Shown here: in pieces, positions 24,351 to 32,153 of the stretch | Position numbering within the stretch: the first letter of the stretch is position 1 | How the letters are laid out: the number at the start of each line of letters is the position of its first letter | From: JANNSW01 sp031431235 | GTDB lineage: Bacteria; Pseudomonadota; Alphaproteobacteria; Rhizobiales; Hyphomicrobiaceae | Assembly (NCBI GenBank): GCA_031431235.1 | Contig: JANPDA010000168.1 | Span: 1-38,343, forward strand | Direction: 5' to 3' | DNA: 38,343 bases | The notes under the pieces: generated by a model | The model's database searches: none | What the model saw: only the letters and a program-made list of their open reading frames with translations | What the model was told of the DNA's origin: nothing | Position numbers and translations under genes: made by a program

Positions 24351-26774
24351 ATGACCTTTCGTGCAGACTCACATTCGCGCATCCTCATCATCGGCGGTGG
24401 CGCCATCGGCTGCTCGCTCGCCTACCAGCTCGCCAAGCGCGGCGAGAAGGACCTGCTCCTCGTCGAGAAGGCGCAGCTGACGCACGGCTCGACCTGGCAT
24501 GCGGCGGGGCTGGTCGGGCAGCTCCGGGGCAAGCGCAATCTCACCCGCCTGATGCAGAACTCGGTCGCGGTCTTCGATCAGCTCGAAGCCGACACCGGGC
24601 TCGCGTCCGAATGGAAGAAGGTCGGCTCGCTGCGGCTGGCGTCGAGCCCAGAGCGCTGGAGCGAGATCCGCCGCTCGATGCAGCTCGCCAAGAGCTTCGG
24701 CTTCGAGTGCCATGCGCTGTCGGCGGAGGAGGCCAAGCGCCGCTTCCCGTGGATTTCGGCAGAAGGCGTCGTTGGCGCGGCGTTCATCCCGAGCGATGGC
24801 TACATCGACCCCTACCAGGTGACGCAGGCCTTCGCGGCGGGCGCGCGCAAGTACGGCGCGAGGATCCGCGAGGGCGTGAGGGTCGAGGAAATTGCGATCG
24901 AGGGCCGGCGCGCCGTCGGCGTCGTGACGAACGCCGGCAACATCGCCTGCGACATCCTCGTCAACTGCGCCGGCCTCTGGGCCAAGCGCGTCGGGCAGAT
25001 GGCGGGCGTGCCGCTCGCCGCCGGCATCGTCGAGCACCAGTACTTCCTGACCGAGAAGGTGCTCGACCTGCCCAAGGACCTGACCACCCTGCGCGACCCT
25101 GACAAGAACTTCTACCTGAAGCCCGATGTGGCGGCTTTTGCCATCGGCGGCTGGGAGGAAGGCTCGAAGGGCTTCCACCGTGGCCTGCCGCCGCTCGAGT
25201 TCGGGCGCGAGCTGTTTTCCGCCGACATGGACCGGTTGGAGCTGTTTGCGCTGCCAGCCGCCGAGCGCCTGCCGATCCTCGAGGAGATCGGCATCAAGAC
25301 CGTCATCAACGGTCCGATCCCGGTCTCGGCCGACGGGGAGCCGATCATGGGATTGGCTCCCGAGCTCGACAATTTCTACGTCGCCTGCGGCTTCACGGCC
25401 GGCATCGCGGCTTCGGGCGGGGCGGGTGTCGCCATGGCCGGCTGGATTCTCGACGGTGATCCCGGCATGGACCTCTGGTCGTTCGACGTGCGCCGGTTCG
25501 GCGCGCTCCACGCTCAGGGGCGCTATCTGGAAGCCCGCGCGATCGAGGCCTATGCCGCCTACTACAAGATCCATTTCCCCGGCGAGGAGACCCATGCCGC
25601 GCGGGGGCTTCGCCGCAGCCCGCTCTATGAGCGCCTGAAGTCCAGCGGCGCCGTCCTCGGCTCCAAGAACGGTTGGGAGCGGCCGCTCTGGTTTGCGCCG
25701 AAGGGCGTGGAGCCGGTCGACCAGCTGAGCTTCGAGGAGAAGCCCGGCTGGTTCGAGCATGTCGCCGAGGAGCACCGGTCCATTCGCGAGCGGGTCGCGC
25801 TCATCGACCAGTCCTCGTTCGCGAAGCTCCGGATCACGGGCAAGGGTGCCGCCGCCGTACTGCAGAGGATTGCGGCCGGCGACCTTTCCGGCCCGCCCGG
25901 CAAGGCGGTCTACACACAGCTCTGCAACGACCGGGGCGGGATCGAGGCCGACGTCACGATCGTGCATGTGGACGAGGGACTCTACTATCTCATCACCGGC
26001 TCGGGCTTCGGCGTGCGCGACAGCGGCTGGGTCAGCCGCCATCTGCCGGCGGACGGCTCGGTCTCGATCGAGGACCAGACCGGCGCTCTCGCGACGCTCA
26101 ATATCTGCGGACCCGGGTCCCGCGAGGTGCTGCAGAGCGTCTCCGACGCGGACCTCTCGAACGTTGCCGTGCCCTATCTTGCGGCCCGATGGCTCGAGGT
26201 CGCCAACACCCGCGTCGGCGTCGTGCGGGTCGGCTATGTGGGCGAGCTCGGCTACGAGCTCTACATTCCGGCCGAATACGCAGCCCATGTCTACGAGGCG
26301 CTGTGGGAGGCAGGCCAAGCCCACGGCATCGCCAATGCCGGCTATCGCGCGATCGACTGCTGCCGGATGGAGAAGGGCTATCTCTACTGGTCGGGCGACA
26401 TCTCGCCCGACACCAACCCTTACGAGGCAGGCCTCGGTTTTGCAGTCGCTCTGGACAAGGGCGAATTCATCGGCCGGCAGGCGCTCACCCGCATCGAGCA
26501 GCAGGGGACGAAGCGTAAGCTCGCCTCCTTCACGGTCGAAGGCTTCGCCCCCTTCCATTCCGGCGAGACGATCCTGCATGGCGGGCATGTCGTAGGGCAG
26601 ACGACGAGTGCCGCCTTCGGGCATACGCTCGGCAAGACGATCGCCTTCGGCTATCTGTCGTCCGAGCTGGGCAAAGAGGTCGATTTCACGATCGAGGCTT
26701 TCGGCAGGAGCTACCCTGCAAGGCGCGGCCCGCGCTGCCTCTATGATCCAAAGGGCCTGCGGCTGAAGGCTTGA
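24351..26774 (+). CDS. Dimethylglycine dehydrogenase-like FAD/aminomethyltransferase protein (copy 2)
   Basis: This 807-residue paralogue of the preceding gene starts 13 bases after it. The dinucleotide motif ILIIGGGAIGCSLAYQLA is at residues 11-28, the putative flavin-linked His50 is in HGSTWHAAGL, and the GcvT half has GGIEAD with the folate-positioning Asp, plus YRAIDCCRMEKGY and the C-terminal FGHTLGKTIAFGY. The two copies keep the same domain order and length but differ throughout, so the duplication is old and the enzymes probably act on successive or different methylated amines, for example dimethylglycine then sarcosine. AGGG upstream is a moderate ribosome-binding site. The electron acceptor is not evident. 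Confidence 0.88.
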   Translation: MTFRADSHSRILIIGGGAIGCSLAYQLAKRGEKDLLLVEKAQLTHGSTWHAAGLVGQLRGKRNLTRLMQNSVAVFDQLEADTGLASEWKKVGSLRLASSPERWSEIRRSMQLAKSFGFECHALSAEEAKRRFPWISAEGVVGAAFIPSDGYIDPYQVTQAFAAGARKYGARIREGVRVEEIAIEGRRAVGVVTNAGNIACDILVNCAGLWAKRVGQMAGVPLAAGIVEHQYFLTEKVLDLPKDLTTLRDPDKNFYLKPDVAAFAIGGWEEGSKGFHRGLPPLEFGRELFSADMDRLELFALPAAERLPILEEIGIKTVINGPIPVSADGEPIMGLAPELDNFYVACGFTAGIAASGGAGVAMAGWILDGDPGMDLWSFDVRRFGALHAQGRYLEARAIEAYAAYYKIHFPGEETHAARGLRRSPLYERLKSSGAVLGSKNGWERPLWFAPKGVEPVDQLSFEEKPGWFEHVAEEHRSIRERVALIDQSSFAKLRITGKGAAAVLQRIAAGDLSGPPGKAVYTQLCNDRGGIEADVTIVHVDEGLYYLITGSGFGVRDSGWVSRHLPADGSVSIEDQTGALATLNICGPGSREVLQSVSDADLSNVAVPYLAARWLEVANTRVGVVRVGYVGELGYELYIPAEYAAHVYEALWEAGQAHGIANAGYRAIDCCRMEKGYLYWSGDISPDTNPYEAGLGFAVALDKGEFIGRQALTRIEQQGTKRKLASFTVEGFAPFHSGETILHGGHVVGQTTSAAFGHTLGKTIAFGYLSSELGKEVDFTIEAFGRSYPARRGPRCLYDPKGLRLKA

Positions 26775-26790
26775 GCGAGCGGAAGATACC

Positions 26791-28194
26791 ATGGTCGATT
26801 TCATCTGGAACGGTCAGCAGCTCGAGGCTCGCGAAGGCGACACGGTTGCGGCGGCGCTGTTGCGTAACGGGATCCAGACCTTGGCCGCGACCCGCAAGCG
26901 TCACCGGCCCCTGGCCTATTCCGGCAGCTTCGTGCAGGGCGTGCTCGCCGATGTGGACGGTACGCCCAATGAGCGTCTCGACCGGATCGAGGTGAGGCCC
27001 GGCATGCGGGTCACCGCTCAGAGCACTTGGCCCGGTCCGCGCCTCGATCTGCTGAAGTCGTTCCGGCTGCTTCCCGAGCGGCGCGTGCGTGGCGGCTTCG
27101 AGCATCCCCGCCTGCTGCCCGGTGGGACGGCGCGCTTCGAGCGCTGGGAGCAGCTCCTCAGCTTCCTCGCTGGCGAGGGTACGCTTTCGCCTGCGTTCCC
27201 AGAGGTCGCCGTGGTGGCGGGCGAGAAACGCAAGACTGACCTGGTCGTCGTCGGGGGTGGTCCGGCCGGGCGGCTGGCTGCGAGCGAGGCTGCTCGGCGT
27301 GGCAAGAAGGTAGTGCTGATCACGCGTGGCCTCGCTCCGGGTTCCCGCGAGCAGGAGGTCGAGGTTTTTGCGGGCGCCGAGGCTTTTGGTGTCTACCGGT
27401 CGGGCCATTTGATTGCGGCTGCGCCCTTCGACGCGAGAAAGGGCGCAATCGTCGTCGAGACGGACGAGTTGGTGCTCGCGACGGGGCGGCGTTCCTGCCC
27501 GCCCGTAGTGCCGGGAAACGAGCTGCCGGGGGTGATGGACGCGGCGACCGCGCTTGGTCTGGCAGCCAGGAATATCGAGCTCGGGCGCATCGTCGTCGTC
27601 GGCACGGGCGCCGAAGCTGGCTTGGCGGACGCTCTCGGAAAATCGGGCGCGAGTGTGGTGGCCGTGGCAGCAGTCGGGGTGCTCGAGCGCATCGTCGGCA
27701 GCACCCATGTGCGCGCCGTTGACATCGGCCGTCGTGTCGGCTGCGAGACCGTGGCGCACGCCGGTCCCTGGATCGGCGACCCCAATCTCGCGTTCCAGAC
27801 CACAGCGGATGGCGAGCTACGGCTCGGTGCGCGCGGTCTGCCCTCCCATGTGCGCGTCGTCGGGTCGGCGGCCGAGCCTGACGAGCCGGTCCATGTGGGC
27901 AGCCTCGCTGACGCCCGCAGCGCCTCGATCTGCCCCTGCATGGACGTGATGGGCGCCGAGATCCTCGATCAGATGGCGGCCGGCATGACCCATGTGGAGG
28001 AGTTGAAGCGCCAGACCTCCTGCGGCATGGGCCCCTGCCAAGGCCTGCCTTGCTGGGAGTTGATGCGGGCCTTGATGCGCAAGGCGTCCGCTGGCCAATT
28101 CGGTGACGATCGGCCGTCGCATCGTCCGCCCCGGCGCGCGATCACCGTAGCACAGGCGGCCGGTCTCGACGGCCTGGTGGAGCCACAGCAATGA
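26791..28194 (+). CDS. Sarcosine oxidase alpha/HcnB-like subunit with C-terminal [2Fe-2S] motif
   Basis: This 467-residue protein looks like the alpha subunit of a two-component amine oxidase or dehydrogenase, as in octopine/nopaline oxidase, HcnBC or sarcosine oxidase. Residues 1-80 are a small ferredoxin-fold domain (Fer2_4-like) without any cysteine, as in sarcosine oxidase alpha. Residues 149-370 are a pyridine-nucleotide-disulfide oxidoreductase domain, with VVVGGGPAGRLAA at 152-164. Near the C-terminus, Cys381, Cys383, Cys411 and Cys416 form the CxC...CxxxxC pattern of BFD-like [2Fe-2S] domains, with an extra Cys421. It starts 16 bases after the second dehydrogenase with GGAAG upstream, and its stop overlaps the next gene by 4 bases, supporting a stable complex with that product. 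Confidence 0.85.
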   Translation: MVDFIWNGQQLEAREGDTVAAALLRNGIQTLAATRKRHRPLAYSGSFVQGVLADVDGTPNERLDRIEVRPGMRVTAQSTWPGPRLDLLKSFRLLPERRVRGGFEHPRLLPGGTARFERWEQLLSFLAGEGTLSPAFPEVAVVAGEKRKTDLVVVGGGPAGRLAASEAARRGKKVVLITRGLAPGSREQEVEVFAGAEAFGVYRSGHLIAAAPFDARKGAIVVETDELVLATGRRSCPPVVPGNELPGVMDAATALGLAARNIELGRIVVVGTGAEAGLADALGKSGASVVAVAAVGVLERIVGSTHVRAVDIGRRVGCETVAHAGPWIGDPNLAFQTTADGELRLGARGLPSHVRVVGSAAEPDEPVHVGSLADARSASICPCMDVMGAEILDQMAAGMTHVEELKRQTSCGMGPCQGLPCWELMRALMRKASAGQFGDDRPSHRPPRRAITVAQAAGLDGLVEPQQ

Positions 28195-29378
28195 GCAATC
28201 GGATCCGGCCAGGCAGCCAGCGCATCGTCGTCATCGGCGGGGGCATCCATGGGCTCGGCACCGCCTTCCATCTCGCCCGGCTCGGCTTCCGCCATGTGCG
28301 GGTCGTGGATGCCGGCTACTTCCAGGGCGGCGCCTCCGGGAGAAACGGCACGCTGGTACGCGGGGGGTTCGGCTCGCTCGAATGGACACGACTGTTCGCC
28401 TTCTCGAACCTGCGCTGGATCGCGCTGTCGAAGCTGCTCGGCGAGAACGTCATGTACACACGGCGGAGCTATCTGATCGTCGCACAGAAGGAGGCGACGG
28501 CGCGGCTGATCGAAGGAGCCGTGCCGCTGCATCGCGAGTTCGGGCTTCGCTCCGACCTGATCGATTCTGCCGCGCTGAAAACGATCGCACCCTGCATGGA
28601 CGTGGGCTCAGTGCTCTGTGCGGTGCAGCTCCACGACGGCGGCGTGGCACCTCACCATGCGGCCATGAAGGGCCTGCTCGAGGCCGCGCGTCGCATTGGT
28701 GTCGTCGTCGAATACGGCAAGGCGGTGACGGCGATCGAGCGCGGCGACCGCAAGATCACGGCAGTGATCGCAGGCGCCGAGCGCATCCCCTGCGATCTCG
28801 CCGTCATCGCCGCAGGTGCGCAGAGCACTGCCGTCGCCAAGCTCGCCAGTCTGGAGCTGGCGGGCTTTCCTCAGCGGATCGAGGCGATTGCGCTCGAGCC
28901 GGTACGCCCGATCCTGCGCCCGGCGATCGCACTGCCAGACCGCCTCTGCTACCTGCATCAGACGGCACGCGGCGAGATCGTCGGCGGCGTCGAGGTGGCG
29001 GAGCGCCCGCAATGCTCGCTGGCGACCGATTTGCCGGTGATGGCGGCGACCGCCAAGGTCTATGCCGAGATGTTCCCGGCCTTCGCACGGCTGCGGATCC
29101 TGCGCCATTGGGCGGGCATGCTGCATGCGACGCCCGACTGGGGGCCGCTGCTCGGGCCGCACCCCGATCTGGACGGCGTCTGGATCACGGCGGGCTGGTC
29201 CTATGGCATCGCCGGGGCGGCTGGCGCAACCGAGCTGATGGCTGACGCCATTGCCGCAGGCGAAGCTGGCGAGCTCATCAAGCCATTCGCTGTCGACCGC
29301 TTCCGTCGCGGCAAGCCGGTCGCCGAAGGGGCGATCGTGCTCGCCCCGCCGGCCGCGGATCCGGCACACGCACATTGA
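28191..29378 (+). CDS. FAD-dependent amine oxidoreductase, sarcosine oxidase beta/HcnC-like
   Basis: This 395-residue DAO-family flavoprotein has VVIGGGIHGLGTAFHLA at residues 13-29 and GGASGRNGTLVRGG near 45, the arrangement seen in HcnC and sarcosine oxidase beta. The C-terminal TAGWSYGIAGAAGATELMADAI matches the second flavin-binding segment. Its ATG overlaps the alpha-subunit stop (ATGA), so the two proteins are translationally coupled and presumably form a heteromer: this subunit oxidises the amine, and electrons pass through the alpha subunit's FAD and [2Fe-2S] centre. Small delta and gamma subunits of heterotetrameric sarcosine oxidase are absent, which points to the octopine-oxidase/HcnBC type. 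Substrate not determined. Confidence 0.85.
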   Translation: MSNRIRPGSQRIVVIGGGIHGLGTAFHLARLGFRHVRVVDAGYFQGGASGRNGTLVRGGFGSLEWTRLFAFSNLRWIALSKLLGENVMYTRRSYLIVAQKEATARLIEGAVPLHREFGLRSDLIDSAALKTIAPCMDVGSVLCAVQLHDGGVAPHHAAMKGLLEAARRIGVVVEYGKAVTAIERGDRKITAVIAGAERIPCDLAVIAAGAQSTAVAKLASLELAGFPQRIEAIALEPVRPILRPAIALPDRLCYLHQTARGEIVGGVEVAERPQCSLATDLPVMAATAKVYAEMFPAFARLRILRHWAGMLHATPDWGPLLGPHPDLDGVWITAGWSYGIAGAAGATELMADAIAAGEAGELIKPFAVDRFRRGKPVAEGAIVLAPPAADPAHAH

Positions 29379-29444
29379 CCGATCGCTCGTCCGATGCTCT
29401 GCTTGCAGCATTGGAGTGCCGAATGAATCGACGGAGACCGCACG

Positions 29445-30374
29445 ATGAGTGAGGACATCGACAAGGCGCGCCAGGTCATCTCCGGCCTCGAATTCTTCGC
29501 CTCGGCCCGTCCCGGTGAGATCGCCATCACCCGGCTCGGCGGGCTGACCAACCTCGTCTATCGCCTCGACTGCAATGGCGGGTCCTATGTGCTGCGGATT
29601 CCGGGCAAGGGCACGGAGGAGTACATCAACCGCAAGGTCGAGGCGGTGGCAGCGCGCGCGGCCGCGGAAGCCGAGGTCGCGCCGGAAGTGATCCATGTCG
29701 ATGCCACCAGTGGTGTCATGCTGACTGCCTTCGTTGCCGGTGCGACGACGATGACGCCCGCTCTGTTCAAGTCGACGGCGGGTGGGCCGCTGCGGGCGGG
29801 CCTTGCCTTCCAGCGCCTGCACCAGAGCGGGGCGACGTTCGATTTCCGCTTCGAGCTGTTCAAGATGATCGACGAGTACCTGCGGGTGCTGTCGGGCAAG
29901 AGCGTGACCTTTCCCCAGGGCTATCATGGGGTGCTGAAGGAGGCGGAGAGCATTCGCACCGCGCTGAATGCCCGGCCGCTGCCGCTCGCACCCTGCCACT
30001 GCGATCCCTTGTGCGAGAACTTCCTCGACACCGGCAGCCGCATGTGGATCGTCGACTGGGAGTATTCCGGCATGAACGATCCCATGTGGGACCTGGGCGA
30101 CCTCGCGGTCGAGGCCGGCTTCGACAAGGTCCAGGAGGACGAGATGATCCTCGCCTATTTCAACGGCGAGCCGAGCGCCGCCGAGCGCGGCCGTATCGTC
30201 ATCTACAAGGCCATGTGCGACCTGCTGTGGACGCTCTGGGGCCTCATCCAGCATGCCAACAACAACCCGGTCGACGACTTCTGGGCCTACTCGGTCAATC
30301 GTTTCAACCGGTGCCGCACACTGATGGCGGAGCCCTCCTTCGCGGGCCACGTGGAAGCGGTGAGGCGCGGATGA
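29445..30374 (+). CDS. Choline/ethanolamine kinase-like phosphotransferase (copy B)
   Basis: This 309-residue protein shares the fold and key motifs of the gene at 20918: ITRLGGLTNLVYRL (nucleotide loop), HCDPLCENF with His185 and Asp187, and WIVDWEYSG with Asp204, then WDLGDLAVEAGF. The pattern is closer to classical choline kinase than copy A (HxDxxxxN then D-W-E-Y). It lies 66 bases after the amine oxidase beta gene on the same strand and closes the redox block, so the two kinases bracket the four oxidoreductase genes. It should use ATP to phosphorylate an amino alcohol such as choline, dimethylethanolamine or ethanolamine; other small hydroxyl substrates are possible. Confidence 0.85.
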   Translation: MSEDIDKARQVISGLEFFASARPGEIAITRLGGLTNLVYRLDCNGGSYVLRIPGKGTEEYINRKVEAVAARAAAEAEVAPEVIHVDATSGVMLTAFVAGATTMTPALFKSTAGGPLRAGLAFQRLHQSGATFDFRFELFKMIDEYLRVLSGKSVTFPQGYHGVLKEAESIRTALNARPLPLAPCHCDPLCENFLDTGSRMWIVDWEYSGMNDPMWDLGDLAVEAGFDKVQEDEMILAYFNGEPSAAERGRIVIYKAMCDLLWTLWGLIQHANNNPVDDFWAYSVNRFNRCRTLMAEPSFAGHVEAVRRG

Positions 30375-30414
30375 GCGGTTGGAGAGCGGTCGGCGGCACT
30401 TCTGGGGTGCCGGC

Positions 30415-31320
30415 TTGATCACGCGACGGCAATTCATGCTGGGCCTTTCCGTGCCCACCGGAGCCGGGCTCGCGCTCGCAGGCTATGGCCTTGGCTTCGA
30501 GCCGCTGTGGCGGCTGCTGGTGACGGGCTACAGGCTGAAATTGCCTGGTTGGCCGCCCGGGCTCGCGCTCCGGCTCGCCGTCGTCACGGATGTGCATGCG
30601 GGCGAGCCCTACATGTCGGCCGAGCGGATCGCTGGAATCGCCGGTGCGGCCAACGGCCTGGAAGCCGATGCCATTGTGCTGCTGGGCGACTATGTGGCCG
30701 GCCACCATTGGTGCACGCGCAAGCTCTCCTCGCGCGAATGGGCCGAGGCGCTGAGCGGGTTGAAAGCACCGCTCGGCGTGCATGCGGTGCTGGGCAATCA
30801 CGACTGGTGGGACGATCACGAGGCGCAACGGCTGGGACGCGGTCCCGTGGTCGCGAGGCTCGAGCTGGAGCGGGCCGGCATCAAGGTCTACGAGAACGAT
30901 GTCGTGCGTTTGAGCAAGGGCGGTCAGGGCTTCTGGCTGGCGGGTCTTGCCGACCAACTCGCATTGCTGCCGGGTCACGGATCTGGCCGCCGGGCTTGGC
31001 GCGGGCTCGACGACCTCGATGGCACCTTGCTCAAGGTCACGGGCGAGGAGCCGGTCATCCTGCTCGCCCACGAGCCCGACGTCTTTCCGGTGGTGCCGCA
31101 GCGGGTCGCGCTCACCCTCTCGGGCCACACCCATGGCGGCCAGGTGCGCCTCCTGGGCTATTCCCCGGTCGTGCCGTCGCGCTATGGCAACCGCTACGCC
31201 TATGGCCACATCGTCGAGGACGGCCGCCACCTGATCGTCTCGGGAGGCCTTGGCTGCAGCATCCTGCCCGTCCGGATCGGCGTGCCGCCCGAGATCGTCG
31301 TGATCGATATCGGGGGGTGA
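30415..31320 (+). CDS. Tat-exported metallophosphoesterase (YkuE/YaeI-like)
   Basis: This roughly 301-residue calcineurin-like phosphoesterase has all four metal motifs: DVHAG, GDYV, GNHDWW and GHTHGGQ. A TTG start at 30415 gives MITRRQFMLGL followed by a short hydrophobic stretch, a good twin-arginine signal (TRRQF), so the folded enzyme is probably exported. The frame is also open from a TTG at 30379, which would add 12 residues ahead of the Tat motif. YkuE/YaeI-type enzymes act at the membrane surface or cell wall on lipid-linked phosphates; the substrate here is unknown. The gene starts about 40 bases after the kinase and ends ten bases before a 47-base remnant of the DUF1194 gene. Confidence 0.82.
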   Translation: MITRRQFMLGLSVPTGAGLALAGYGLGFEPLWRLLVTGYRLKLPGWPPGLALRLAVVTDVHAGEPYMSAERIAGIAGAANGLEADAIVLLGDYVAGHHWCTRKLSSREWAEALSGLKAPLGVHAVLGNHDWWDDHEAQRLGRGPVVARLELERAGIKVYENDVVRLSKGGQGFWLAGLADQLALLPGHGSGRRAWRGLDDLDGTLLKVTGEEPVILLAHEPDVFPVVPQRVALTLSGHTHGGQVRLLGYSPVVPSRYGNRYAYGHIVEDGRHLIVSGGLGCSILPVRIGVPPEIVVIDIGG

Positions 31321-31329
31321 TGATGGGAG

Positions 31330-31376
31330 CCGCCCTTCACCGCCCCAGCATCGCCACCCGCGCCTCGATCTCGCGC
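31330..31376. repeat. 47-bp direct repeat, copy A (orphan DUF1194 3' fragment)
   Basis: Bases 31330-31376 are identical to 32107-32153. After a 3-base gap the match continues for AGCAGC, then ends. Read on the minus strand it contains the last codons and stop of the DUF1194 gene (EIEARVAMLGR). It is detached from that gene and sits between the metallophosphoesterase and the antitoxin. Confidence 0.9.
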
Positions 31377-31393
31377 GGCAGCAGCGCCAGAGC

Positions 31394-31678
31394 TCATGCC
31401 AGCTCCAGCTTCAGTGTCTTGCCGAGGGCCTTGGCAGCGCGCTTCAGGGTGGCGAGCGTCACGCTGTCGTTGTCGGGGTCGAGCAGCCGGTCGAGCTGGG
31501 CCCGCGTCGTCTCCATCCGCGCTGCCATGGCGCTCTTGGTGAGGCGCTTTGACTTCATCGCGGCCGAGATCTGGGCCGCGATCACCTTCTTGTTGGCGAC
31601 CAAGGTCACCTCCTCGAGCATGCCGTCCTCGGCAAGGAAACTCTCGAAGCTGGTACCGTGGTGTGGTTTCCTGCTCAT
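31394..31678 (-). CDS. HTH-type antitoxin of a HigBA-like module
   Basis: This 94-residue protein has an N-terminal tail (MSRKPHHGTSFESFL), then a helix-turn-helix of the XRE/HigA type: AAMKSKRLTKSAMAARMETT, AQLDRLLDPDNDSVTLATLKRAAKALG. This pattern (SKxxMAxxMxTxRxxLxRLLD) is typical of antitoxins paired with Gp49/HigB-like toxins. Its start overlaps the toxin stop by 4 bases, giving toxin-first order as in higBA. It should neutralise the toxin and repress the operator at 32043-32054. ATG 31678 is chosen because the longer open frame simply runs through the toxin gene. Confidence 0.87.
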   Translation of the reverse strand: MSRKPHHGTSFESFLAEDGMLEEVTLVANKKVIAAQISAAMKSKRLTKSAMAARMETTRAQLDRLLDPDNDSVTLATLKRAAKALGKTLKLELA

Positions 31679-32025
31679 GACGTCATCTCCTTCAATCGGT
31701 CGAGGGCAAGGTCGATCTCGGCGCGTCGTGTCTTCTGGGTCTTCTTGATGAAGCCGTGCAGCAGCACAATCTCGCCAGCGTCGAAAGCGAAGATCACGCG
31801 GGCAATGCGCCGGCTCGGCAGCTCCGAGCGCACCTCCCACAATCCAGCTCCGAGCGATCGGCACAGTGGCAAGCCGATGGGCCAACCCAGCTGCACCGCC
31901 AGAACGTCGACGCCGATTGTCCGGCGGTCGTCCTTGTCGAGGCCTTTGAGCCAAACTCGTAGCGGCTCATGACCACTGCTCGTGGTGTAGAAAACGACAG
32001 GAATCAGCTTCGGTCGATCCGGCAT
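31675..32025 (-). CDS. RelE/HigB-superfamily toxin (phage Gp49-like)
   Basis: This 116-residue toxin has the Gp49/HigB pattern: VVFYTTSSGHEPLRVWLKGL, GLPLCRSLGAGLWEVRSELP, RIARVIFAF and LLHGFIKKTQKT. The conserved GLWEVR and HGFxKKT segments are those of ribosome-dependent mRNA interferases. AAGG lies 4 bases before the ATG at 32025. The upstream region is distinctly AT-rich compared with the rest of the window, suggesting acquisition. The module is flanked by 47-bp direct repeats and is transcribed in the same direction as the DUF1194 gene whose 3' end it follows. Confidence 0.88.
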   Translation of the reverse strand: MPDRPKLIPVVFYTTSSGHEPLRVWLKGLDKDDRRTIGVDVLAVQLGWPIGLPLCRSLGAGLWEVRSELPSRRIARVIFAFDAGEIVLLHGFIKKTQKTRRAEIDLALDRLKEMTS

Positions 32026-32037
32026 GTCACCTTGTCG

Positions 32038-32065
32038 AGCGTATCAAAATTGATGCATCCGTCAA
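32038..32065 (-). promoter_or_regulatory. Promoter and operator of the higBA-like module
   Basis: On the minus strand TTGACG (32060-32065) and TACGCT (32038-32043) are 16 bases apart. Between them lies the inverted repeat ATCAA-AA-TTGAT (32043-32054), well placed for repression by the antitoxin. An overlapping ATTGA...TCAAT pair extends the symmetry. Confidence 0.45.
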
Positions 32066-32106
32066 TAGCGAAGTTGGACTTGGCCGCAATGAGGACACCG
32101 ACCGCC

Positions 32107-32153
32107 CCGCCCTTCACCGCCCCAGCATCGCCACCCGCGCCTCGATCTCGCGC
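32107..32153. repeat. 47-bp direct repeat, copy B (3' end of DUF1194 gene)
   Basis: Identical to 31330-31376; the offset is exactly 777 bases. This copy is in place as the 3' end of the DUF1194 gene and includes its stop codon (32114-32116) and 7 bases beyond. The interval between the copies holds only the toxin-antitoxin module and its promoter. Confidence 0.9.

Noticed and set aside
24369..26804. 811-codon open frame antisense to the second dimethylglycine-dehydrogenase-like gene
   Set aside because: High-GC third-position bias opens long antisense frames; the product is Arg/Gly/Asp-rich with no family features, while the opposite strand has full domain conservation.
31321..32113. Integrase- or transposase-bearing element around the HigBA-like module
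   Set aside because: No recombinase gene fits in the 777 bases; only the two toxin-antitoxin genes are present, so any mobility must be driven from elsewhere.
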